Part shown: in pieces, positions 56,688 to 64,000 of the stretch
Position numbering within the stretch: position 1 is the first letter of the stretch
Layout of the letters: every line of letters begins with the position of its first letter
DNA from: an uncultured Hyphomicrobiales bacterium
Lineage (GTDB): Bacteria > Pseudomonadota > Alphaproteobacteria > Rhizobiales > TMED25
Length of the DNA stretch: 64,000 bases
Direction: 5' to 3'
Assembly (NCBI GenBank): GCA_905181735.1
Contig: CAJIYR010000001.1
Coordinates: 1 to 64,000 of the forward strand
Made by a program: the position numbers and the translations under genes
Notes under the pieces: model-generated
What the model saw: only the letters and a program-made list of their open reading frames with translations
What the model was told of the DNA's origin: nothing
Databases searched by the model: none

Positions 56688-56689
56688 AA

Positions 56690-57160
56690 TTATCTTTTCT
56701 CTGTAACCATGGCACTTATCTCAGCCTCTGCCACTAAACTTCCTAAAACCAACCCCTCGCCTTTGTATTTCCAAACATTATTTCTTTGTCTTATTTTTTT
56801 TAAATGGTAATAGACTATGTCACCTGGAATAACAGGCTTGCGAAACTTAGCTTTATCAATTGTCATAAAATAGACTGAAGGTGTTGGGCCAATATTACCC
56901 GAGGCCATCATACATAAAACGGCAGCCGTTTGAGCCATTCCTTCTATTTGCAAAACTCCAGGCATTATTGGGTTGCCTGGAAAATGCCCTTGAAAATAAG
57001 GTTCATTAATTGTTACATTCTTAACGCCAATTGCATAATCATCACCTCGCATTTCAATTATCTTATCTATAAGTAAAAAAGGGTATGCGTGAGGTAATAA
57101 TTTAGAAATTTGATTAATATCTGCAGTTTGAATTTTATTATTTGATATAGAGTTACTCAT
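56690..57160 (-). CDS. fabZ: 3-hydroxyacyl-ACP dehydratase
   Basis: A 156-aa FabZ hotdog dehydratase. [14 protein letters not shown] and the catalytic helix [20 protein letters not shown] (His, and Glu) are present. Acts on 3-hydroxyacyl-ACP in fatty acid synthesis, and shares substrate with LpxA/LpxD, hence the operon. Confidence 0.97.
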   Translation of the reverse strand: MSNSISNNKIQTADINQISKLLPHAYPFLLIDKIIEMRGDDYAIGVKNVTINEPYFQGHFPGNPIMPGVLQIEGMAQTAAVLCMMASGNIGPTPSVYFMTIDKAKFRKPVIPGDIVYYHLKKIRQRNNVWKYKGEGLVLGSLVAEAEISAMVTEKR

Positions 57161-57236
57161 TTAATTTTTACACTTCCCAAAAATAGATATGATTAATTAT
57201 ACCTAATATAGTAAAAGATATAATAAAAATATATAA

Positions 57237-58259
57237 TTATTTTCTAGCTATTCTAGCGAGAGCTTTAACCTCTCTTAAATATTTATCGATAGACCTATGG
57301 GGTCTTCCAGCAACTCTTTCAGCATCATTAACGTTATGCATAACTCCAGAACCAGCTGCTATCTGTGCATTATTGCCAATTGATAAGTGAGGAATTACTC
57401 CAGCCTGTCCACCAAACAAAACGCCGTCACCAATTTTAACACTACCTGATATACCAACTTGCCCAGCTAAACCACAATTACGCCCGATGGATACATTATG
57501 AGCTACATGAACCAAGTTATCTAACTTACTTCCCTCGCCAATAACAGTATCTTCGAGAGCCCCGCGATCCACGGTAGAGTTTGATCCAATTTCAACGTTA
57601 TCTTGAATTATAACTTTTCCTATTTGAGGAAACTTAACGAAACCACTTTTAGAAGCAACGTAACCAAAACCATCCTGACCAATTCTAACACCTGGATGGA
57701 TTACCACACTATCGCCTATAATTGCACACATTATTGAAGAATTCGAACCGATGAAACAGTTTCTTCCAATCTTTACATTGTTTTCAATTACTACATTTGA
57801 TGAAATAACAGATGAAGAACCAATTTCAACTCCTGATTTAATTACTGCACCAGACTCAATGGTAACACCCTCTTCGATTAAGACACCTTCTTCTATAAGT
57901 GCATCTTTACTAATTTTACCAGATCCTATGTTTGCTGGGGCATCTGGATAAAATAAAGCTAAAATCTTTGCAAATGAGAGTTCAGGGTTGTTAGTTATTA
58001 TAGGGATAACAGAATTTGGCAGTTTTTGCAGAAGATCAGATGTAATAAAACATGCTTTCGCATTTAGTGCACCTATATTTTTAATATTACCATTCCCAGA
58101 CAGGAAAGTTAAATCATTTTCAGTAGCATTGTGAGAAGAAGATACACTATAAATTAGAATGTCATTGTCAATTGACTCTATAGTTGAAGAATCCGTTTCT
58201 TCTAAAATTAACGACAATGCAATTGCTTCAGAAACTTTAAAAAAATCATTTACAGTCAT
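57237..58259 (-). CDS. lpxD: UDP-3-O-acylglucosamine N-acyltransferase
   Basis: A 340-aa LpxD. N-terminal uridine-binding domain (about 1-105), hexapeptide beta-helix (about 110-300, GVLIEEGVTIESGAVI) with the catalytic His in LVHVAHNVSIG, and a short C-terminal helix. Adds the N-linked acyl chain. 67 bases downstream of bamA with no skp gene between; 76 bases before fabZ. Confidence 0.97.
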   Translation of the reverse strand: MTVNDFFKVSEAIALSLILEETDSSTIESIDNDILIYSVSSSHNATENDLTFLSGNGNIKNIGALNAKACFITSDLLQKLPNSVIPIITNNPELSFAKILALFYPDAPANIGSGKISKDALIEEGVLIEEGVTIESGAVIKSGVEIGSSSVISSNVVIENNVKIGRNCFIGSNSSIMCAIIGDSVVIHPGVRIGQDGFGYVASKSGFVKFPQIGKVIIQDNVEIGSNSTVDRGALEDTVIGEGSKLDNLVHVAHNVSIGRNCGLAGQVGISGSVKIGDGVLFGGQAGVIPHLSIGNNAQIAAGSGVMHNVNDAERVAGRPHRSIDKYLREVKALARIARK

Positions 58260-58326
58260 AATAAGCTTTCTAATAAAAACACAATTTATTAATATCTTAT
58301 ATATTTAATTGCATTAATTATATTAA

Positions 58327-60621
58327 TTAAAATTGTGTTCCACCAGAAAATTGAAAAAATTCATCTTTGTCATACAATTCTTTGTTAATAACTTCAGTAA
58401 AATCAAACCTCAAAGGTCCAACAGGAGAATCCCAAAAAATTGTTGCACCAGCTGAACTTCGCAAAGAGTTTGATTCACTTACAGTGACACCAGAAATATT
58501 AACATCACTTCCATAAAGAGTTCCAGCATTTACACTAACCCCACCAGAGATACCTAGTGATGGAGGGATTCCTGGTAGCGGAAAGGTAACTTCAGCACTT
58601 GTTGAAAAATAAGTATTACCTCCAAAAGCATCTTTAGTTGAACTATCTCTTGGGCTAATTCCACCAACAGCAAAACCTCTCAAAAGTTTACCAGGATCTT
58701 TATATGCTTTAGTTACCGATATACCGTCATTACCAAGATCAGCAATGTGCCCAGCATTGAATTGTAAATTTCCAACTAAATCATCTGTTATTTTTTGAAA
58801 GTATATAGCTGAGAATTCTGTACTTAAAAATTTAACATCACCACCTATTCCAGCTAAATCCTGATTAAAGGATATTTTCATACCATCAGTCGGGTCTAAA
58901 TAATTATTCAAAGTATTGTAAGTTAAACCATAGCCAGCTTTCGATTCAATTTTATGACCGGCCAATGCTTTTGTAGCATTAGACGCAGTTGAAGAAATTC
59001 CATATACATCTGATTTTATAAGAGAATAACTGGTGTTTAAGTTTAGTTTTTTACTTAACGGTAAGCCGAAATTAAATCCTCCACCTACGATACTCTGCGT
59101 GTAACCAGAAACACCTGAAACATCGTCCTCCTGGCCATAGACATCAAAGCCAAAAAGAACCGGTGAATTATTTAAACTGGGTTCAACAAACTTTATATTC
59201 ACTAAGTTTTTATCTGCACTAATATTTGTATTAATCGCTACATAATGCCCTCGGCCAAGAAAATTTGCTTCCGAAAGAGATACAGTACCAGCAACTCCAA
59301 ATGTAGATGAAAAACCAGCTCCAAAAGATAAAGAACCCGTTGATTTTTCTGACACCCTCACAACAACAATTTTTCTATCCTGATCGGACCCTGGTATTGT
59401 CGTAAATACAACCGAGCTAAAAATACCTAAATTTTGTATATTACGCTTTGAAGCATTCAAATAAGTTTTGTTTAATGCATCTCCTTCAGCTATTGCCATT
59501 TCCCTGCGAACAACATAGTCATAAGTTCTTTGATTGCCGAATATATCAATTCTCTCAACGTACACCCTAGGACCATCGTATATATTGTATGTTAAATCTA
59601 TTGTATTATTAGCGTTATTTTGAACGACATTTGGTTGGATATCAACAAAAGCGTAGCCAATTTCTCCTAATTTACTTGTGGCCATTTCAATGGATGTATC
59701 TATTTCAGAAGCATTATATACATCACCGCTTATTGTTGTAATTGACTCAGCTAAAGCAGATAGAGGAAGGTCATCTATATCGTTTTGTATATTGACTTCA
59801 CCAAATCTATATTTATCTCCTTCATTAACAGTAAATGTAATGAAAAAATTCTCAGCATTCTTGTCTAGCTCTGCTACAGCATTAATGACTTCAAAATTTA
59901 TATACCCGTTATTATTATAAAACTTTTTTAACAACTCTTTGTCAAATGACATTATGTCATTGTCATACGATCTACCTGTAGAAAATATTTTATCTATAAA
60001 ATTAGATTTTTTAGTAGCAAGAACAGCCGTGAGCGCCTTATCAGAAAATATTTCGTTACCTATAAAATTTATATTTGATATTTTTGTAGTAGGACCTTCA
60101 GTTATCTCGAATATCAGATCAATACGATTATAGTCTAAAATTATAATCTTAGGATCAATTCTTACCGAAAAACGACCAGCATCTCTGTATGATTTAATAA
60201 TTTTTTCTATATTATCCTGAATCTTTCTTCTTGAATATGTGCTTCTAGCCTTTACCGAAACTAATGCAGCTAAGGTTTCATCGTCTAAAGCCTTATTGCC
60301 TTCAAAAGCAATTCTATTTATTACGTAATTTTCTTTAACATTTATGGTTAAAACAGAATTGTAATATTCAATATTTACATCAGAAAACAACTCAGTCTCA
60401 TACAAATTTCTTAACGATTCATCAGCTAAAAGTGAACTGTATGCATCATTTGTATTAATATTAGAGTAAGTGATTATAGTGTTTGAATCGACTCGATTAT
60501 TTCCGGTTACCTGAATCTCCAATATCAAATGCTCGTCTGCAAATAGCTCTGATGGAGAATACGATAAGAATATTAGGAAAATAAAAAACGAACCAAAATG
60601 TCTTATTAAATTATTTTTCAT
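58327..60621 (-). CDS. bamA: Outer membrane protein assembly factor BamA
   Basis: A 764-aa Omp85. Signal peptide ending near SELFA-DEH, five POTRA domains (about 30-425) and a 16-strand barrel whose last strands read DSPVGPLRFDFTEVINKE and end FFQFSGGTQF. ATG at 60621 is used because GAGAAG lies just upstream; the frame opens 4 codons earlier with TTG. Between rseP and lpxD. Confidence 0.96.
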   Translation of the reverse strand: MKNNLIRHFGSFFIFLIFLSYSPSELFADEHLILEIQVTGNNRVDSNTIITYSNINTNDAYSSLLADESLRNLYETELFSDVNIEYYNSVLTINVKENYVINRIAFEGNKALDDETLAALVSVKARSTYSRRKIQDNIEKIIKSYRDAGRFSVRIDPKIIILDYNRIDLIFEITEGPTTKISNINFIGNEIFSDKALTAVLATKKSNFIDKIFSTGRSYDNDIMSFDKELLKKFYNNNGYINFEVINAVAELDKNAENFFITFTVNEGDKYRFGEVNIQNDIDDLPLSALAESITTISGDVYNASEIDTSIEMATSKLGEIGYAFVDIQPNVVQNNANNTIDLTYNIYDGPRVYVERIDIFGNQRTYDYVVRREMAIAEGDALNKTYLNASKRNIQNLGIFSSVVFTTIPGSDQDRKIVVVRVSEKSTGSLSFGAGFSSTFGVAGTVSLSEANFLGRGHYVAINTNISADKNLVNIKFVEPSLNNSPVLFGFDVYGQEDDVSGVSGYTQSIVGGGFNFGLPLSKKLNLNTSYSLIKSDVYGISSTASNATKALAGHKIESKAGYGLTYNTLNNYLDPTDGMKISFNQDLAGIGGDVKFLSTEFSAIYFQKITDDLVGNLQFNAGHIADLGNDGISVTKAYKDPGKLLRGFAVGGISPRDSSTKDAFGGNTYFSTSAEVTFPLPGIPPSLGISGGVSVNAGTLYGSDVNISGVTVSESNSLRSSAGATIFWDSPVGPLRFDFTEVINKELYDKDEFFQFSGGTQF

Positions 60622-60699
60622 ATCACTTCTCAATTAATTAAACTTCTAAATATATATTTCTGTTAATAAATCAAAATTGTTCACAATTAGTAAACTTTT

Positions 60700-61839
60700 T
60701 TAAAAAGAATCAAAAATATTCAATTGTATTAAATCATTCCAGGTGGCATAAATCATTAAGAAAATAACAAATCCAAGACCTATACGGAAAAATATTCCCT
60801 GAATTTTTTCACTTAATGGCTTCTTTCTTATAGCTTCAATAGCATAGAAGAACAAATGACCGCCATCTAACATAGGTACTGGGAATAAATTTATCAAACC
60901 AATACTAACGGAAAGAAGTGCAGTTAGGCTTATTAAGGGTGAAAAACCCATTGACGCGACTTGGCCAGATATTTGAGCTATACGTATCGGCCCACCAAGT
61001 TGATCGGCAGATTCTTTTCCTATAATTATTCCGCCCACATAATTCAGTGTAACTTTGATAATGTTATAAGTGTCAGAAATTCCCATAACGAATGATTTGT
61101 GAATTGGGTATTTTTTTATTTCAACGTTTCCTTGAGATAACCCCCCTGATATACCCAAAACTCCTATTCCTGTTGTGTTTTCAGGCATGTTCTTAGATTC
61201 TAAGTTACCAGGTGTTGCAAAAAGAATTATCTCTTGATTCTTTCTATGAATTGTAAAGGTTAATTCTACCCCTGAATTAACAGCTACTATGTTTGGTATA
61301 TCGCTAAAATTATGAATGTCTTTATCGTTGATTCTAACAATCTTATCACCAACATTAAAGCCGGCTACATCAGCGGCGCTATACTCTTTTATACTTTCCA
61401 CTATAGGTAGGACTGTAGGCTTTCCTATAAATGTATATAGAAAAGAAAAAAGAATTATAGCTAAAATAAAATTAGCAATTGGACCCGCAGCAACAATTGA
61501 AGACCTTGCTAGCAAAGATTTACCATGAAAACCATTAATATCTTCACTTTTATCCACACTGTTATTTATTGAACTTGTAGGGTCTTCGTCGTCTATAAAT
61601 TTAACATAGCCACCAAGCGGAATCCAACAAAACTTCCATCTCGTATTTTTGTTATCAACAAACCCAAATAATTCTCTTCCAAATCCCACAGAAAAACTTT
61701 CTATATCCACTTTATTGTAACGTGCAACAAGAAAGTGACCTAACTCATGAAAGAAAACGACAACAGTAAGAACAAACAAAAAAGGGATTGTGTAAAGAAA
61801 TGCATTTGACGCATATTGAGATAACAATTGAATATCCAT
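60700..61839 (-). CDS. rseP: Site-2 zinc metalloprotease RseP
   Basis: A 379-aa inner-membrane protease that cuts anti-sigma factors within the membrane. HELGH gives zinc ligands H31, H35 with E32 catalytic; a periplasmic PDZ domain at about 130-215 (ADVAGFNVGDKIVRINDKDI) and the LDG motif PVPMLDGGHLFFY complete it. Adjacent to dxr with no gap. Confidence 0.96.
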   Translation of the reverse strand: MDIQLLSQYASNAFLYTIPFLFVLTVVVFFHELGHFLVARYNKVDIESFSVGFGRELFGFVDNKNTRWKFCWIPLGGYVKFIDDEDPTSSINNSVDKSEDINGFHGKSLLARSSIVAAGPIANFILAIILFSFLYTFIGKPTVLPIVESIKEYSAADVAGFNVGDKIVRINDKDIHNFSDIPNIVAVNSGVELTFTIHRKNQEIILFATPGNLESKNMPENTTGIGVLGISGGLSQGNVEIKKYPIHKSFVMGISDTYNIIKVTLNYVGGIIIGKESADQLGGPIRIAQISGQVASMGFSPLISLTALLSVSIGLINLFPVPMLDGGHLFFYAIEAIRKKPLSEKIQGIFFRIGLGFVIFLMIYATWNDLIQLNIFDSF

Positions 61840-63027
61840 TTACATAACTCTCCCAATAATTTTATCTATACATTTCAGAGCATATTTTTCTGATAAGGCG
61901 ACTGTTTCAAATATATTATCAAGCGTAACGATCTTGTTGCTTGTTAATTCATAATCATTTAATGACATTTCTACTACCTTAAATATATCTAAAAATTTAA
62001 TTTTTTTTAATAAAAATGCATTTACGGCAATCTCGTTAGCCTTACTATATACAATAGGAGCTCCACATCCAACATCTATGACGTAACGTGCCAAAGAAAG
62101 AGATGGAAATCTTTTTAAGTCAGGGCTACTGAACGATAAGTTTTTAATTTCTGAAAAATTTATCGTTTTAATGGCGTTAGGCATGTAATTAGGCCAAAAT
62201 ATAGCTGATGATATAGGTAGCCTCATGTCTGGATCACCTAACTGTGCTATCGTAGATCCGTCTTTTAAATTTACCATTGAATGTACAATTGATTGAGGAT
62301 GTATAATTACATCAATGTCTTGGTGTTTTAAATCAAACAAATAGCAAGCTTCAATAATCTCAAGACCTTTATTCATCATTGAAGCGGAGTCTATTGTAAT
62401 TTTCTTTCCCATTGTCCAGGTGGGATGCTTTAGCGCTTCAGAGGGAGTTATATTCTCCATGTCTTTTTTACTGTAATTAAGAAATGGCCCACCAGATGCA
62501 GTAATAATTATATTTTCAATATCTTTTTTATCAAATTTTTCAAGTATATTAAATATTGCACTATGCTCAGAATCAACAGGTATTATCTTTGTGTTATGTT
62601 TTTTAGCTAAGTTGAAAAGAATTTGACCTCCACATACAATGCTTTCTTTATTAGCTAACGCTAATATACCAGTATTCCCTATACACGAGAAGGTTGATGA
62701 AATGCCCTCGTTACCTGAAATAGCACATACAGTAATGTCAGACTTCATCTTTGCAATAGACAATATAGAATCATAACCAGATTCGACAATAATCGATGTT
62801 TTTTCTAATAAATATTTTAATTTTTTATAATGAATTTTGTTCCCAATAATAACGTATTTAGGATTGAATTTTAGCGCCTGCTTTGCTAATAATCGATAAT
62901 TATTATTTCCAGTAATCGCAAGCACATCAAACAATGAATTTCTTTCAATAACATTTAACGTATTGGAACCAACAGAACCTGTTGAACCTAATATAATAAT
63001 TTTCTTTAAAGCGTTATCGGTATTCAT
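61840..63027 (-). CDS. dxr: 1-deoxy-D-xylulose 5-phosphate reductoisomerase
   Basis: A 395-aa Dxr, second step of the MEP isoprenoid pathway. NADPH motif LGSTGSVGSNTL, PVDSEHSAIF metal/substrate loop, ITASGGPFL, and TWTMGKKITIDSASMMNKG. Overlaps cdsA by four bases. Confidence 0.97.
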   Translation of the reverse strand: MNTDNALKKIIILGSTGSVGSNTLNVIERNSLFDVLAITGNNNYRLLAKQALKFNPKYVIIGNKIHYKKLKYLLEKTSIIVESGYDSILSIAKMKSDITVCAISGNEGISSTFSCIGNTGILALANKESIVCGGQILFNLAKKHNTKIIPVDSEHSAIFNILEKFDKKDIENIIITASGGPFLNYSKKDMENITPSEALKHPTWTMGKKITIDSASMMNKGLEIIEACYLFDLKHQDIDVIIHPQSIVHSMVNLKDGSTIAQLGDPDMRLPISSAIFWPNYMPNAIKTINFSEIKNLSFSSPDLKRFPSLSLARYVIDVGCGAPIVYSKANEIAVNAFLLKKIKFLDIFKVVEMSLNDYELTSNKIVTLDNIFETVALSEKYALKCIDKIIGRVM

Positions 63028-63857
63028 ATTAAAAAACTTTCGGATAGGTTTTTATAATCATCGAAAAATACTACTAATAGAAATAATAAAATTGCCATAC
63101 CCAATGCTACACCTATCAAGCTATCTGCACGATCAATAAATCCGCCGTGCCCTGGTATCAAATTACTAGATTCATCACTTTTAAAATACCTTTTCAAGAA
63201 AGAAGCAAAAAGGTCTCCAATGATTGATAAAAAAGATAACAAAGAAAAAAAGATGACCATCATCAGAGTATAGCTTGCAAAAAAATCATAAAAAAGTACA
63301 CTAAGAACAGCGGTACTAATCAAGATACCAAAAAAAGCTCCTGAAATAGTTTTATTAGGAGATATTCTGGGAGCAAGCTTTGGACCACCAATTAATTTTC
63401 CCATAAAATATGCAGAAGTATCTGATATCCATGTTACAAGGAATACCATTAAGACCATCTCAAAACCATAAATTTTATTTTGCCTAAGAACGATGAGAAT
63501 AACGGATGGAAGCAATGAATACAAAAAAGCAAATAAATACCACTGGTTTTTGGAATTAAATAAAATATTGGATAACGCGATTACTAAAATAAAAACTAAA
63601 GAAAGTACAAGTAATTCATAAAAATGCTGGATAAAGGCATAATAATTTATAAAAACAGAGAATAGAGACAGTAACAGAAATATTTTATACCGTTTCTCTA
63701 TCTTTTTTTGAATTAAATTATTAAATTCATACAAAATTAAAATTGACAACAAACTTAAAATTATAAAAAATAAATATCCCCCAATCCATATCGATATTAA
63801 CAACAAAGGGATCAAAAAAAGTGAAGATAATATTCTTAGCATTAAATTATTATTCAT
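63024..63857 (-). CDS. cdsA: Phosphatidate cytidylyltransferase
   Basis: A 277-aa polytopic CdsA, making CDP-diacylglycerol. About eight helices; signature near the C-terminus WISDTSAYFMGKLIGG then RISPNKTISGAFFG, and GDLFASFLKR with IPGHGGFIDRADSL. 26 bases after uppS. Confidence 0.95.
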   Translation of the reverse strand: MNNNLMLRILSSLFLIPLLLISIWIGGYLFFIILSLLSILILYEFNNLIQKKIEKRYKIFLLLSLFSVFINYYAFIQHFYELLVLSLVFILVIALSNILFNSKNQWYLFAFLYSLLPSVILIVLRQNKIYGFEMVLMVFLVTWISDTSAYFMGKLIGGPKLAPRISPNKTISGAFFGILISTAVLSVLFYDFFASYTLMMVIFFSLLSFLSIIGDLFASFLKRYFKSDESSNLIPGHGGFIDRADSLIGVALGMAILLFLLVVFFDDYKNLSESFLI

Positions 63858-63883
63858 ATCAATTGCACAACATTAATTTTCAC

Positions 63884-64000
63884 TCAGAAAACATCTGAGC
63901 CAAAACGCCTTTCTCTATCTTGATATTGAGATATTGCTTTTCTAAAAGAAATCTCATTAAAATCTGGCCAGAGCGTATCAACAAATACAAATTCGGAATA
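63884..64000 (-). CDS. uppS: Undecaprenyl diphosphate synthase, C-terminal fragment
   Basis: 38 codons at the window edge end in TGA at 63884. The peptide [17 protein letters not shown] followed by YQDRERRFG is the UppS C-terminus (TLWPDF and RERRFG). The gene continues beyond base 64000. It lies just upstream of cdsA, as expected. Confidence 0.92.
   Translation of the reverse strand, partial: YSEFVFVDTLWPDFNEISFRKAISQYQDRERRFGSDVF

Overview
The window is a strongly AT-rich chromosomal piece, about one third G+C by eye, from an alphaproteobacterium, most likely a marine lineage with a small genome. Three things point there: the right-hand gene order (trpEGDC-moaC-moeA-lexA-gltX-gltA-lpxB-lpxI-lpxA-fabZ-lpxD-bamA-rseP-dxr-cdsA-uppS), a LexA box of the GAAC-N7-GAAC type before lexA, and a TAXI-type TRAP transporter. 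The genus cannot be fixed from sequence alone; AEGEAN-169/HIMB59-like or other AT-rich Rhodospirillales-type clades are my guess. I see no rRNA, insertion sequence, CRISPR array, phage gene or integrase.

Region 1 (1-20.2 kb) is accessory metabolism. An amidohydrolase and a cupin stand first. Then comes a seven-gene minus-strand operon, in transcription order: nitroreductase, Gfo/Idh/MocA dehydrogenase, flavin-reductase-like protein, acyl-CoA dehydrogenase, CaiB-type CoA-transferase, MaoC hydratase, CocE-type hydrolase. Divergent from it are a GMC oxidoreductase and an orphan molybdenum hydroxylase large subunit. Next are two tandem paralogous single-pass membrane microproteins, one only 51 aa, which share a perfectly conserved C-terminal FTAEDV motif; I found no known family for them. 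A drug/metabolite transporter, a DUF2141 protein, a VOC protein, a class III aminotransferase and the TAXI TRAP permease and binding protein follow. The content suggests uptake and CoA-linked breakdown of small organic acids or amines, but no substrate can be named.

Region 2 (20.3-44.4 kb) starts at a tRNA-Lys gene and is core: gyrA-coaD-ppiB-queA-tgt, ssb, uvrA, a lipoprotein, trmFO, yajC-secD-secF, a DUF815 ATPase, and tpiA-secG-pyrG-serS-surE-nlpD. The Tgt protein has lost three of the four zinc ligands known from the E. coli enzyme.

Region 3 (42.5-64 kb) is ppiD-trpE-trpG-trpD-trpC-moaC-moeA, lexA with its SOS-regulated promoter, gltX and gltA on the plus strand. It then meets, tail to tail, the envelope operon uppS-cdsA-dxr-rseP-bamA-lpxD-fabZ-lpxA-lpxI-lpxB on the minus strand. 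Genes often found in this synteny in relatives (comEC, skp/ompH, pcm) are absent from their places.

The best candidates for something undescribed are the tandem microproteins (12944-13360) and the apparently zinc-free Tgt (20461-21573).
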